Both the position numbers and the translations under genes were made by a program. A stretch of 64,000 bases of DNA from contig NZ_LT727828.1 of the NCBI RefSeq assembly GCF_900162685.1, forward strand, positions 2,491,029 to 2,555,028, given 5' to 3'. The stretch comes from Terribacillus halophilus (GTDB lineage: Bacteria; Bacillota; Bacilli; Bacillales; Amphibacillaceae). The notes under the pieces were generated by a model that saw only the letters and a program-made list of their open reading frames with translations, did not search any database and was not told the DNA's origin. Below, in pieces: positions 35,688-45,273 of the stretch (position 1 is the first letter of the stretch; every line of letters starts with the position of its first letter).

Positions 35688-36383
35688 TCAACCTTCAAGT
35701 GAGGTATGAACAGCTTCTAGTGCATGGATAGCAGCTGTATCAAATAAAGGTACTCGGGAATCAGCTTGCTGAAGCAGTAAGCCAATCTCTGTACAGCCTA
35801 AAATTATCCCCTCTGCGCCTTGCTTTTCTAAGTTCGCTATAACATTTTTGTAATATGCTTTAGAAGATTCGGTGATTTTCCCTAAGCATAGCTCTTCGTA
35901 AATCACACGATTCACTTCCTGTCTCGCCTCTTTGTCTGGAACAATTACTTCAATACCGTTGGTTGCAATTCGTTCACGGTAAAAATCCTGTTCCATTGTA
36001 TAAGACGTCCCCAGCAAGCCTACTTTCTTTATGTTAGCTTCTAGTATTTGTTTGGCAGTCGTATCAGCAATATGCAAGATTGGGATGTTAATTTTCTCTT
36101 CTATAAAAGCTGTTACCTTGTGCATCGTGTTGGTACAGATGACGATAAATGCTGCACCGGATTTTTCCAGAGAATACGCGGCTTCACCGAGCAGTTCCCC
36201 CGCTTTCTCCCAGTCATCCTCCGCTTGATATTTCTCAATATCATGAAAGTCAACACTGTACAACACACACTTTGCAGAATGTAACCCGCCTAATTGCTTC
36301 TTCACTTCTTCATTTATAATACGATAGTATTCTGTGGTAGACTCCCAGCTCATGCCACCGATTAAACCGATTGTTTTCATCAT
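35688..36383 (-). CDS. Aspartate/glutamate racemase family protein
   Basis: A 231-residue PLP-independent racemase of the RacD type. The two catalytic cysteines are in FIVICTNTMHKV and IILGCTEIGLLL; the N terminus IGLIGGMSWESTTEYYRIIN is diagnostic. It probably interconverts L- and D-aspartate or a related amino acid. GGGGGAAG places the start at the first of two adjacent ATG codons (36383). Single gene. Confidence 0.92.
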   Translation of the reverse strand: MMKTIGLIGGMSWESTTEYYRIINEEVKKQLGGLHSAKCVLYSVDFHDIEKYQAEDDWEKAGELLGEAAYSLEKSGAAFIVICTNTMHKVTAFIEEKINIPILHIADTTAKQILEANIKKVGLLGTSYTMEQDFYRERIATNGIEVIVPDKEARQEVNRVIYEELCLGKITESSKAYYKNVIANLEKQGAEGIILGCTEIGLLLQQADSRVPLFDTAAIHALEAVHTSLEG

Positions 36384-36560
36384 CTTCCCCCTTCTCATAC
36401 TTCTGTTCTATTTAAACTATCTAGTAATGCTGCAATTGTCAAACTTATTAAAATAAAAGTGACCTTTTCGTCAAAAAAACTATGCTGATATAATGAACGG
36501 TTTTACTAAATCAGCCGTCGGGTAAAGGAAATAAAATAGCAATATAAACAGGAGGATATC

Positions 36561-37634
36561 ATGGAATACATCAATTTAGGTAATTCTGGTCTGCGTGTTC
36601 CGAAATATATTTTAGGAACAATTCCGTTCAGCGGAACGAATGGCTTTGAAGCGACCGGCAATGTACAAGAAGATGAAGCGCGTCGTATGATAGATATGTC
36701 TTTAGAAGCTGGTATAAACATGTTTGATACAGCCAATCTTTATTCGAAAGGTGATGCGGAGCGTGTGCTTGGCGCCGCTATTAAGGGACGCCGAGACGAC
36801 GTGCTGCTTACCTCTAAAACTGGTTTCCAATTAGGCGACGGACCAAATGACGGAGGCGCTTCACGTGTTAATATCGAGAAATCAATTAATCAGTCCTTGC
36901 AGCGTCTAGGTACAGATTACCTCGACTTGTACTTTGTTCACTTATGGGACGGGCGCACGCCAGTTGAAGAGACAATTGAGGCTATGACAAACCTCGTTAA
37001 GTCCGGAAAGATCCGATACTGGGGTGTATCCAACTATAGCGGCTGGGCACTTTCGCGAACTTTCTCTGTTGCAGAACAGCAGCCGGGTTATATTCCGCCA
37101 ATTACCCAGCAAATCTACTACACACCAGAAGCTCGTGAAGCAGAGTACGAACTGCTCCCAGCAGGGAAAGAACTCGGCATCGGCAACATGATCTGGAGCC
37201 CGCTTGGTGAAGGTCTTCTTAACGGTAAAATCGGTCGCAATAAAACAGCACCAGAAAACACCCGCCAAGGCGGCGGCTGGCCAGAGCCTTGGGTACAGGA
37301 CGAAGAACGTCTTTATAAGGTAATTGATGCACTAGAAGAAGTTGCATCCAACCATAACGCATCCGTACCACAAATCGCTTACACATGGACCAAAGACCGA
37401 CCAAACGTCGGTCCAATTGTAATAGCGGCCCGCAATGAACAACAGTTAAAAGAGAACATTGATTCCTTTGACATTCAACTGACACAAGATGAACACAATC
37501 TAATTGAGTCAGCAGCACGCCCAGCACCTCTATATCCAAACTGGCATCGCGCAATGAGCTCCTTCGAAAAAGGAAGCCCTGCGGAAATGCCTTATTTGGA
37601 AGGGTATAAGCAGTCGATGGGGTTGGATGAGTGA
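36561..37634 (+). CDS. Aldo/keto reductase
   Basis: A 357-residue NADP-dependent TIM-barrel oxidoreductase: INMFDTANLYSKGDAERVLG holds the Asp-Tyr pair, LLTSKTGF the lysine and LYFVHLWDGRTPVEET the histidine. GVSNYSGW and WTKDRPNVGPIVIAARNEQQ form the cofactor pocket. It resembles YqkF/YajO-type general reductases. Ribosome site AGGAGG. The decayed S-box at 37881-37976 points at the antisense strand of this gene. Confidence 0.94.
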   Translation: MEYINLGNSGLRVPKYILGTIPFSGTNGFEATGNVQEDEARRMIDMSLEAGINMFDTANLYSKGDAERVLGAAIKGRRDDVLLTSKTGFQLGDGPNDGGASRVNIEKSINQSLQRLGTDYLDLYFVHLWDGRTPVEETIEAMTNLVKSGKIRYWGVSNYSGWALSRTFSVAEQQPGYIPPITQQIYYTPEAREAEYELLPAGKELGIGNMIWSPLGEGLLNGKIGRNKTAPENTRQGGGWPEPWVQDEERLYKVIDALEEVASNHNASVPQIAYTWTKDRPNVGPIVIAARNEQQLKENIDSFDIQLTQDEHNLIESAARPAPLYPNWHRAMSSFEKGSPAEMPYLEGYKQSMGLDE

Positions 37635-37648
37635 ATTTAGCTAAGTAA

Positions 37649-37691
37649 AGCACCGAATGCCTGAGTTCTGTATGAGCTCTGACATTCGGTG
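37649..37691 (+). terminator. Terminator after the aldo/keto reductase gene
   Basis: CACCGAATG...GAG/CTC...CATTCGGTG hairpin just after the stop codon. Confidence 0.75.
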
Positions 37692-37880
37692 TATTTGGAT
37701 TCATACAAGTAACTAATGTAACTGTGCTTGCAATCTGTTAAAATCCCTTTTCTCTAGGAACTAATAAAGAGAACGAAAGCTCATCCTTTAAGGAATGGGG
37801 TTTCTAAGCTATTCTCCTCTTCTTTTTATACAAAGAAACCTTCTTCCTCATAAGAGAGAGGTTTTTTATCAATATCGTAA

Positions 37881-37976
37881 GCTTCCTATCTTCAACGCAC
37901 CTTCTAGATTACACCGTACCTTTGACAAACTAGTTGCTGAGACATAACGGACCAGTTCCCTCTCTCTTGGTAAGAA
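37881..37976 (-). ncRNA. Degenerate, gene-less SAM-I (S-box) riboswitch
   Basis: On the minus strand the S-box elements recur in order but worn: CTTACCAAGAGAGAGGGA, TGGTCC, ATGTCTCAGCAAC, ACGGTGTAAT, GATAGGAAG. Compared with the metI aptamer a few bases are lost before GGGA, the kink-turn GTGATG is GTTATG, and GTGCTAAATCC is GTGTAATCTAG. A candidate promoter TTGTCA-18-TATATG lies upstream and a weak terminator-like AAACCT/AGGTTT stem lies downstream (about 37835-37866). The only gene beyond is the convergent aldo/keto reductase. The rest of 37692-38100 is A/T-rich with no gene seen. Confidence 0.7.
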
Positions 37977-38100
37977 ACGCACAATTTTTTCATCAAATGA
38001 TGATTACCATATAAGCTATCCTCTTCCTCACTGACAATGACAATCTCTTCAATATTAATTAAGATTAATTAATATTAGTTCTTCCTGAGAATTTCTTTTT

Positions 38101-40137
38101 TCATGTTTGTACTTCCATTTCCTCCTTGGATTCTAAGGCAGCTTGTGCAGTCAACGGGTGGTGACAAGCAACATAATGACCATCCGTATCCTCCTCTAGA
38201 CTAGGTTTTGCTGTTTTGCAAATTTTGGTAGCTGCAGGACATCTTGTATGAAATTTGCACCCAGAAGGCGGTTTCGTTGGAGATGGGATAGAACCTTTCA
38301 CTTGAGAGAATGTATTTTTCTTTTCAGCAGGATTCGGAATAGCATTTATCAAGCTCTTTGTATAATGATGCTTCGGATTGCGGAACAGTTCGTCAGTCTG
38401 TGCAATTTCTACAAGCTGTCCGAGATACATAACTCCTATTCGATCAGAAATATGGCGGACAACATTCATACCATGTCCAATGAACAAATAAGTCAATCCG
38501 AGCTTTTTCTGAAGGTCTTGTAATAGATTAATAACCTGGGACTGAACAGAAACATCCAATGCGGAAACTGCTTCATCAGCTAAAATAAATGCTGGATCCA
38601 GTGCAATCGCTCTCGCAATTGCAACCCGTTGTTTTTGCCCCCCGGAAAGCTGGTTAGGATATCGGTTATACCAGTCGGGATTCAATCCAACCATCTGCAT
38701 CAATTCTTTCACATATGTCCGCTTTTCATCACCCTTCAAATTGCGGTGCACTGTTAATGGTTCTGCAATGACATTTCCAATTTTCCATTTTGGATCCATT
38801 GAACCAGAAGGGTCCTGGAAAATCATCTGCATATTCGCTTTTAGCTTTTTCTTTTCATCAGCGTTTACATTTATTATTTTCTTTCCTTCGAAACGGATCT
38901 CCCCAGCTGTTGGTGGCTCTAACTGCAGCAGCATCCTGCCAAGTGTAGATTTACCGCTCCCAGATTCACCGACTAATCCAAAGGTTTCCCCACGCCGAAT
39001 AGAAAATGAAACATTATCCACAGCTTGCAGAACTTGCTTTTTATCGAATATTCCTTTCTTCAGCGAGAAATGTTTAGAGAGGTTTTCAACTTCTATTAAA
39101 GCAGAACGCTTCTCCTCGTCTGGCTCTTCTAGCTTCTCCAGTGTCGATGCAGCCTCCAGCTTCCATTCTTCCGGCAGTTTATCGGTATGCCAGCAGGCAA
39201 CCCGGCTGTCTCCTTTATCAGCTAACGGTGGCTCTTTTGACTTACAAAGTTCTGTCGCATACTCACATCGCGGATGAAACCGGCAGCCTGATGGAATATT
39301 ATCAAGCGCAGGAATAGAACCATCGATAGAAAATAGGGACGTTTTGCGCTCACTGTCCAGTGAGATGATTGATTTTAACAAACCTCTTGTATAAGGATGG
39401 GAAGGTGATTGGAACAGCTTTTCAGCCACTGCCTCCTCAACAACTTTAGCAGAATACATAACAACTACCCGATCTGCTAATTGGGCAGCAACTCCTAAAT
39501 CATGTGTAATCAGCAAAATAGCCATACCGAACTCTTCACGCAACTGCAGAAGCAAGCTTAAAATCTGCGCTTGGGTAGTGACGTCAAGTGCAGTTGTCGG
39601 CTCATCTGCAATCAAAAGCTCTGGTTTACAAGCTAACGCCATCGCTATTACTACACGCTGAAGCATACCGCCTGAAAACTCATAAGGATACTGTTTTAAT
39701 CTCGTTTTCGGGTCAGGAATGCCCACCTTCCCAAGCAGTTCGATTGCTTGCTGGTCCGCTTTTTTCTTTGGCATATTTTTGTGTTTGATCAGTACTTCAG
39801 CTATTTGTTGACCAATGGGATAGACCGGATCTAGTGCATTCATAGGATCTTGAAAGATCATTGCTATCCTGCTGCCGCGAAACTCGCTCATTTGCCGCTG
39901 TGACAATTTTTCCAGCTGCTGGTCTTGGAATGTTATCTTTCCGCTGGTTATCTTTCCATTATTGAACTCGATCAAGCGCATAAGCGACAATGATGTGATT
40001 GTTTTCCCACTGCCCGACTCTCCCACTAGCGCGACGAATTCACCTTTATCAATATGCATTTCCACTTCATTCACTGCATTCAGCAGACCATATTCCGTCT
40101 TAAAACCAACACTCAGATCCTTGACATCAAGTAACAT
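38101..40137 (-). CDS. ABC importer, fused double ATPase (DppD-DppF type)
   Basis: A 678-residue protein with two complete oligopeptide-type ATPase modules. First half: Walker A GESGSGKT, signature [12 protein letters not shown], Walker [13 protein letters not shown], cysteines in [15 protein letters not shown]. Second half from about residue 345: [29 protein letters not shown] (Ala after Glu instead of Pro), [15 protein letters not shown]. In the sister operon at 21.5 kb these are two genes. Last gene of the S-box-LLM operon; energises the permeases directly upstream. Confidence 0.95.
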   Translation of the reverse strand: MLLDVKDLSVGFKTEYGLLNAVNEVEMHIDKGEFVALVGESGSGKTITSLSLMRLIEFNNGKITSGKITFQDQQLEKLSQRQMSEFRGSRIAMIFQDPMNALDPVYPIGQQIAEVLIKHKNMPKKKADQQAIELLGKVGIPDPKTRLKQYPYEFSGGMLQRVVIAMALACKPELLIADEPTTALDVTTQAQILSLLLQLREEFGMAILLITHDLGVAAQLADRVVVMYSAKVVEEAVAEKLFQSPSHPYTRGLLKSIISLDSERKTSLFSIDGSIPALDNIPSGCRFHPRCEYATELCKSKEPPLADKGDSRVACWHTDKLPEEWKLEAASTLEKLEEPDEEKRSALIEVENLSKHFSLKKGIFDKKQVLQAVDNVSFSIRRGETFGLVGESGSGKSTLGRMLLQLEPPTAGEIRFEGKKIINVNADEKKKLKANMQMIFQDPSGSMDPKWKIGNVIAEPLTVHRNLKGDEKRTYVKELMQMVGLNPDWYNRYPNQLSGGQKQRVAIARAIALDPAFILADEAVSALDVSVQSQVINLLQDLQKKLGLTYLFIGHGMNVVRHISDRIGVMYLGQLVEIAQTDELFRNPKHHYTKSLINAIPNPAEKKNTFSQVKGSIPSPTKPPSGCKFHTRCPAATKICKTAKPSLEEDTDGHYVACHHPLTAQAALESKEEMEVQT

Positions 40138-40160
40138 CTTCTTTCATCACTTCTTTCCGT

Positions 40161-41048
40161 TTAAGCTCTTGTTCGTTTCGGATCCAAGCGATCCCTCAGT
40201 TCGTCTCCTAAAATATTCACTGCAATTACCAATAAGGTGATGACTAGTCCAGGGAAGGTAACAATCCACCAGGCAATCGTAATATAACTCCGACCTTGGG
40301 ATAACAAGTAGCCCCAATCCGGAATTTCTTTGATGACACCAAGACCAAGGAAGCTTAGACCTGTACTGATCAGAATACTGGTGCCGATTCCCAATGCAGC
40401 CATTACTATTATTTGCGAGCTGCAGTTAGGCAGTACATGACGCATAATAATTTTCATCCTGGGCATTCCAATGGTCTTGGATGCATCGATATATGGACGG
40501 CTTTTAATTGCAATCACCTGTCCTCTGATTACCCTGGCATAATTCGGAACAGCTGAAAAACTGACCGCCACAATGATATTCAGCAAGCTTGGTCCCAAGG
40601 CAGCAGAGATAGCAATAGCAAGCAGTATGTTGGGGATTGTTAGCAGAATATCCGTCAAGCGCATAAAAATCGTATCGATAATACCACCGAAATAACCGGC
40701 AAGCAGTCCGATGACAGTACCAGTGAACCCGCCAAGCAAAACAGCAAGCAGCCCCATCATTAATGATTGCCTTGTACCATAAACAATCAAACTGAACATA
40801 TCGCGTCCAAATTGATCCGTCCCAAACACATGCGTAAAGGATGGGGGGGACATGACGACCGCTTGATTCATCTGGAATGGGGAGTACGGTGCAATCACGC
40901 CTGGAAATAAAGCACATAAGATGAGAACTAGTATCATGATGAGAGACAAACTGAAGGAAACAGAAGACAGATTGAACCTCTTTAAATGAATAGATTTTGA
41001 TTTTTTTAATGGTTCACCGGCAGCTTTGGAATATACTGTGTTCATCAT
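40161..41048 (-). CDS. ABC importer permease, DppC-like
   Basis: A 295-residue permease with the DppC hallmark THVFGTDQFGRDMFSLIVYGTR after the first helix, coupling loop YIDASKTIGMPRMKIIMRHV and the end FLGLGVIKEIPDWGYLL. A long basic N-terminal extension (EPLKKSKSIHLKRFN) precedes the first helix. Spaced 21 bases from the DppB-like gene. Confidence 0.94.
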   Translation of the reverse strand: MMNTVYSKAAGEPLKKSKSIHLKRFNLSSVSFSLSLIMILVLILCALFPGVIAPYSPFQMNQAVVMSPPSFTHVFGTDQFGRDMFSLIVYGTRQSLMMGLLAVLLGGFTGTVIGLLAGYFGGIIDTIFMRLTDILLTIPNILLAIAISAALGPSLLNIIVAVSFSAVPNYARVIRGQVIAIKSRPYIDASKTIGMPRMKIIMRHVLPNCSSQIIVMAALGIGTSILISTGLSFLGLGVIKEIPDWGYLLSQGRSYITIAWWIVTFPGLVITLLVIAVNILGDELRDRLDPKRTRA

Positions 41049-41069
41049 CTTCTCCTTTCTTTATCTAAA

Positions 41070-41999
41070 TCACTTAACAAGCGACTTCCTTATGCGGGGA
41101 TCAATATACGCATAAGAGAAATCTACCAATAAATTCACAAGGATATACAGCACTGCCGCAATCAACAATGTTCCTTGAATAGTTGGTATATCTTTTTGGT
41201 TGATCGAATCGACAATCAGCCTGCCGATACCTTGTCTTGAAAAAACTGTTTCGGTAACTACTGAACCAGCCAGGAGCTCACCGATTAGAATACCGATTAC
41301 CGTTATGGCCGGTATGAGCGCATTTCTTAATACATGCTTGTAGATAATCGACCTCTCTCTTAATCCTTTCGCTCTCAATGCTAAAACAAAGTGTTCATTT
41401 TTTAGTTCAAGCACGCTGTTTCGGACCATCCTGGCAAGCAGTCCAGATCCAATCACCCCTAAGCAGATAGATGGTAAGATAAGCTGCTGCCACGTTCCGC
41501 TTCCCAAGGCGGGTAAAAGCCTTAGCTGGATGGAGAAAACCAATATTAACAAGATTCCAAGCCAGAAACTGGGCATGGAAATACTAAATAAGTTCACAAA
41601 ACGCACCATATAGTCAAACCAGCTCTTTTGATAGACGGCTGAGAGAATCCCCAATCCTACTCCTATCACAATAGCAATAAGTGTACTGAACAATGTCAGG
41701 GTGAGCGTTGCTGGAAAATGGAGCATGATCTTGCTGAGTACAGGCTGATTATCGATAAAGGATGTGCCCAGATTTCCCGTCAGCACGCCCGTTATATAAG
41801 AGAGGTACTGCTCGAATAAAGGTCTGTCCAATCCAAATTGCGTCTGCAGCTCTGCAACTCTTTCATCTGAAACATTGTCTCCTCCAATCAGCCTAGCGGA
41901 ATCACCAGGCAGTATGTGAAGCAGAAAGAATATCAATGTCATTGATCCGAGCACGACCAAACTAGAGATTCCTACGCGATTCAAAATATAACGTCCCAT
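41070..41999 (-). CDS. ABC importer permease, DppB-like
   Basis: A 309-residue permease starting MGRYILNRVGISSLVVLGSM, with the periplasmic loop LQTQFGLDRPLFEQYLSYI and coupling loop HFVLALRAKGLRERSIIYKH. The start is 12 bases behind the binding-protein gene with GGAGGGGG as ribosome site. Confidence 0.94.
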   Translation of the reverse strand: MGRYILNRVGISSLVVLGSMTLIFFLLHILPGDSARLIGGDNVSDERVAELQTQFGLDRPLFEQYLSYITGVLTGNLGTSFIDNQPVLSKIMLHFPATLTLTLFSTLIAIVIGVGLGILSAVYQKSWFDYMVRFVNLFSISMPSFWLGILLILVFSIQLRLLPALGSGTWQQLILPSICLGVIGSGLLARMVRNSVLELKNEHFVLALRAKGLRERSIIYKHVLRNALIPAITVIGILIGELLAGSVVTETVFSRQGIGRLIVDSINQKDIPTIQGTLLIAAVLYILVNLLVDFSYAYIDPRIRKSLVK

Positions 42000-42011
42000 C
42001 TTTCCCCCTCC

Positions 42012-43637
42012 TTATTGCTGCAGCCAAGCATCATAGAAAACTGGAAAACCAGGGGAATCAAATTCAATTCCTTTTAATTCTGCAACAGTTGCAAAAGAAT
42101 ATTGGAATAAGTATGTCGGAATGGAATAAGCATTTTCAATGATATATTCCTGCGCTTTCCCATAGTTTTCATTTCGTACCTTTTCATCATTTGTCGAATA
42201 ACCTCTTTCCAGCCATTCATCCAATTCCGGCTTATTTGCCCTCGCGAGATTTTCTTCACCATTAGGACCCTTGGTTGAGAAAATCATACGCATGACATCC
42301 GGATCTCCAGAAAACTGACTTGCTGCAATCATGTCATAATCTCCTGCTAATCTTCGTTCCAAATACTCACCGGCAGAAAGCGATACAATATTCAACTGAA
42401 TCCCTGCTTCCTTTAATTGATTTTGGAATACAGTAGCCAAATCTATCCGTTTTTCTCGATTTCCTTGTGTATCAAGAAAATCGATAGTTAAGGATTTTCC
42501 ATTCTTAGCCCAGATACCATCTGCATTCTTCTTGTAACCTGCATCTTCAAGTAAATGCGCTGATAGTTGAGGATTATATTCCCAGCTGTTCTCCACACTG
42601 GCTGCATACCCATTCATATTGGTTGTTACTGGCGACCAAGCCTGTTCGGATGTACCAAGATAAACAATTTCAACAGCTGACTCAATATTCAATGCAGCTC
42701 TTACTGCTTTTCTGACATCAAGGTCATCCCAAGGCTCCTTTTGAGGATTTAAATACATAGAATAATTGATTTGGCGCAACTCTGTCTCCAAGATGTTAAA
42801 TTGCGGATCTGTTCTTAGAAGTACCAGGTTTTGTGGAGGAACAATATCGGCAGCATGTACCTGCTTGCTTTGGAGCACCCCTAAACGTGTTGCTTCTTCT
42901 GGTACAAACTGAACAGTGATTTTATCTAAGTAAGCTTCTCCCTCATGACCCCAGCCGTCCGGGGCCCAGTCATAATCCTCGTTCTTCACAAGGACAACCT
43001 GCGTTCCAGGTGTGAATGATTTCACTTTGAACGGTCCAGTACCTACTGGATTCTGCGGATAAGCTTCTCCAAACTTCTCCACCGCTGCAGGCGATACGAA
43101 TCCTAAATCCGATTTAGCAGCATTACTCAAAAAAGGCGCGAAAGGTTTGGAAAAGTTCACCTTTACTGTGTACTTATCTAGCACGTCACTTGATTCATAA
43201 GGACCTAACTCATTCATTGAATTCGTACCATTTGTTGCAGGGTCTTTAATACGATCGAAATTAAACTTTACTGCTTCTGCATCGAACGGAGTACCGTCTG
43301 TAAACGATACATTCTCCTTCAAATGAAAGGTGTAGGTTTTTCCGTCCTCCGAAATCTTCCAGGATTCAGCCAGCCAAGGTTCAATTTCTCCATCCTTCGT
43401 TTCATGAACCAAGCTGTCATAGATAGACCTTGTAACGCGGCCATTTTGTGCGTTGCCTGATTTGTGTGCATCCAGATTATCCTCCGTTACCGTCCCCGCC
43501 AGAGCCCATGTTATTTCACCGCCTGAAATAGGGTTCTTATTAGAGAGGGTTGTGCTGCTTTCAGTCTCATCTGCACATGCTGTTAGCAGGGCTGCAAGCA
43601 GCAGGATAATAGCAATCAGGAGTCTTTTTTTCTTCAT
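42012..43637 (-). CDS. ABC importer substrate-binding lipoprotein (SBP_bac_5)
   Basis: About 541 residues. The signal peptide ends in the lipobox LLTAC (cysteine near residue 21). The mature protein is a family 5 binding protein (WLAESWKISEDGKTYTFHLK, VGTGPFKVKSF, DDLDVRKAVRAALNIESAVE, LAGDYDMIAASQFSGDPDV). GGGTGAGACT supports the ATG at 43637. It follows the monooxygenase by 14 bases. Ligand unknown; the operon context suggests an organosulfur compound. Confidence 0.93.
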   Translation of the reverse strand: MKKKRLLIAIILLLAALLTACADETESSTTLSNKNPISGGEITWALAGTVTEDNLDAHKSGNAQNGRVTRSIYDSLVHETKDGEIEPWLAESWKISEDGKTYTFHLKENVSFTDGTPFDAEAVKFNFDRIKDPATNGTNSMNELGPYESSDVLDKYTVKVNFSKPFAPFLSNAAKSDLGFVSPAAVEKFGEAYPQNPVGTGPFKVKSFTPGTQVVLVKNEDYDWAPDGWGHEGEAYLDKITVQFVPEEATRLGVLQSKQVHAADIVPPQNLVLLRTDPQFNILETELRQINYSMYLNPQKEPWDDLDVRKAVRAALNIESAVEIVYLGTSEQAWSPVTTNMNGYAASVENSWEYNPQLSAHLLEDAGYKKNADGIWAKNGKSLTIDFLDTQGNREKRIDLATVFQNQLKEAGIQLNIVSLSAGEYLERRLAGDYDMIAASQFSGDPDVMRMIFSTKGPNGEENLARANKPELDEWLERGYSTNDEKVRNENYGKAQEYIIENAYSIPTYLFQYSFATVAELKGIEFDSPGFPVFYDAWLQQ

Positions 43638-43651
43638 AGTCTCACCCATTT

Positions 43652-44986
43652 TTAGATTGTAGTTGTTTGACGTCTATTAGCTGTATTGCGATTTTCCGGT
43701 ACAGAAAGTCCGAGGTTACCTCTTAACGTGCTATGCTCATATTCACTTCGGAAAATTCCGCGCTCCTGTAATAGAGGTACAACTTTTTCTACGAATTCCG
43801 GGAGTCCTTTTGGTGTAGCAGATTGAATGATAAATCCATCTGATGCTTTTTCTTCCAGCCAAGTTTCTATAAGATCAGCTATTTTTTTAGGAGTGCCTAC
43901 GAATTCACCTTTTGGAGTAGCAAATCGTAACGCTGTTTGGCGCAATGTTAAATTTTCTTGCTTGGCAAGGCGGATGATACTATCCGAACTGCCTTTTTGA
44001 CTCTCCGCCCCTAAATGCGCAACATCAGGAAAAGGTCCATCGAGTGGATAAACAGAGAAGTCATGGTCATTGAACGGCCTGCCCAAAGCATGTAATGCCT
44101 TTTCAATTGTAACCAGACTCGCCAATTCCTCATGCTTAGCATCGGCTGCTTCCTGACTTTCGCCAATCAATGGTAAGATTCCCGGTAGTATGAGAACCTC
44201 ATCTGGATTACGACCAAAGGATTGGGCTCTTGTTTTAATATCCTTGTAAAAATCCTTAACTGTTTCAAAATTACCGTAAGTAAAAATGGCTTCAGCATGC
44301 TTTGCAGCGAAATTTCGACCAGCTTCGGAACTGCCCGCTTGGAAGATAACCGGTTGCCCTTGACCGGAACGAGCAATATTCAACGGTCCCTTTACTTTGA
44401 AGTACTCTCCTTCATGATTTAGTTCATGGAGTTTATCCCTTTCAAAGAATTCACCTGATTCCTTATCATAAACAAACGCATCGTCTTCCCAGGAATCCCA
44501 AAGACCTTTCGTCACTTCTAAATGCTCAGCAGCGATTTTGTAGCGCTCATCGTGTTCTGGATGTTTGTCTTTGCTGTAATTCGCAGCTGAACCAGACAAC
44601 CAGGAAGTCACCACATTCCATCCAGCTCTCCCTCTGCTGATATGATCGAGTGAGGCAAATTGCCTTGCAACTGTGTAAGGCTCGCTATAACTCACCGTCA
44701 CTGTTCCTACAAGCCCAATGTGAGTCGTTACCGATGCAATAGCAGATAGAATCGTCATCGGTTCAAACCGATTTAAATAATGCGGACTGGAATTTTTATT
44801 GATGGACACACTGTCTGCCACAAACACAAAATCGAATTTACCTGATTCTGCCGCAGCTGCTTGTTGCTTATAAAAATCGATGTCTGTACTTGCATTGGGC
44901 ACAGAATCAGGATGGCGCCAATCTGCCCAGCCTCCGCCGACTCCATGTACCATAGCTCCTAAGTGCAATTTTTTTTTGCGTGCCAT
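43652..44986 (-). CDS. LLM-class flavin-dependent monooxygenase (NtaA/SnaA/DszA subfamily)
   Basis: A 444-residue bacterial-luciferase-like monooxygenase using reduced FMN. Subfamily marks are LHLGAMVHGVGGGWADWRHP, DFVFVADSV, RFEPMTILSAIASVTTHIGL, HISRGRAGWNVVTSWLSGSA and NFAAKHAEAIFTYG. Members oxidise sulfones, nitrilotriacetate or, in YxeK-type operons, S-linked cysteine adducts. Here an S-box leader and an Opp-type importer flank it, so a sulfur-bearing substrate is likely. No FMN reductase gene is in the operon, so reduced flavin must come from elsewhere. GGTGG supports the ATG at 44986. Confidence 0.9.
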   Translation of the reverse strand: MARKKKLHLGAMVHGVGGGWADWRHPDSVPNASTDIDFYKQQAAAAESGKFDFVFVADSVSINKNSSPHYLNRFEPMTILSAIASVTTHIGLVGTVTVSYSEPYTVARQFASLDHISRGRAGWNVVTSWLSGSAANYSKDKHPEHDERYKIAAEHLEVTKGLWDSWEDDAFVYDKESGEFFERDKLHELNHEGEYFKVKGPLNIARSGQGQPVIFQAGSSEAGRNFAAKHAEAIFTYGNFETVKDFYKDIKTRAQSFGRNPDEVLILPGILPLIGESQEAADAKHEELASLVTIEKALHALGRPFNDHDFSVYPLDGPFPDVAHLGAESQKGSSDSIIRLAKQENLTLRQTALRFATPKGEFVGTPKKIADLIETWLEEKASDGFIIQSATPKGLPEFVEKVVPLLQERGIFRSEYEHSTLRGNLGLSVPENRNTANRRQTTTI

Positions 44987-45073
44987 GTATATTTCCACCT
45001 TTCATTTGTTTTATATAAGTAATCTCATTAACAAACTCGGATTAAAGCACAAACAGTCCCCCTTTAAAATAAA

Positions 45074-45101
45074 AAAACCTACACAGAAAAAGGTAGGTTT
45101 C
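45074..45101 (-). terminator. S-box-controlled terminator before the LLM gene
   Basis: AAACCTAC and GTAGGTTT pair; on the minus strand the stem is followed by seven T residues. Expression platform of the riboswitch. Confidence 0.9.
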
Positions 45102-45108
45102 TTCTTCT

Positions 45109-45206
45109 GCTTATCTTCCGGTGCTTACCGATGGATTTGGCACGGTGTTCAATAGATCCGCTGCCGAAGTTTCATTGGGCCATGTCCCTCCACTTCTCTT
45201 GATAAG
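45109..45206 (-). ncRNA. SAM-I (S-box) riboswitch upstream of the LLM-ABC operon
   Basis: On the minus strand: CTTATCAAGAGAAGTGGAGGGA, TGGCCCAATGAAACTTCGGCAGC, ACCGTGCCAAATCC, and GATAAGC closing P1. The core kink-turn (AATGAAAC) is intact. Terminator and operon follow. A clear -35/-10 pair just upstream is not evident; TATTAAAAT near 45215-45225 may be the -10. Confidence 0.94.
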
Positions 45207-45235
45207 TCATTATTCAATTTTAATAAGGGGCTCTA

Positions 45236-45273
45236 TAAAAAAAGGCATTTATTCCGAAATAGAATAAATGCCT
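45236..45273 (-). terminator. Strong terminator upstream of the S-box with no gene before it
   Basis: AGGCATTTATTC and GAATAAATGCCT form a perfect 12-bp stem followed on the minus strand by eight T residues. The nearest upstream gene on this strand has its own terminator at 45599-45636, so this one serves an unidentified short transcript or a lost gene. The perfect palindrome CTGGTCGACCAG lies immediately before it (45274-45285). Confidence 0.8.

Noticed and set aside
37980..38090. Minus-strand frame NIEEIVIVSEEEDSLYGNHHL and the A/T-rich TTAATTAA palindromes
   Set aside because: Short, A/T-biased and without a start; palindromes are expected in such A/T-rich sequence.
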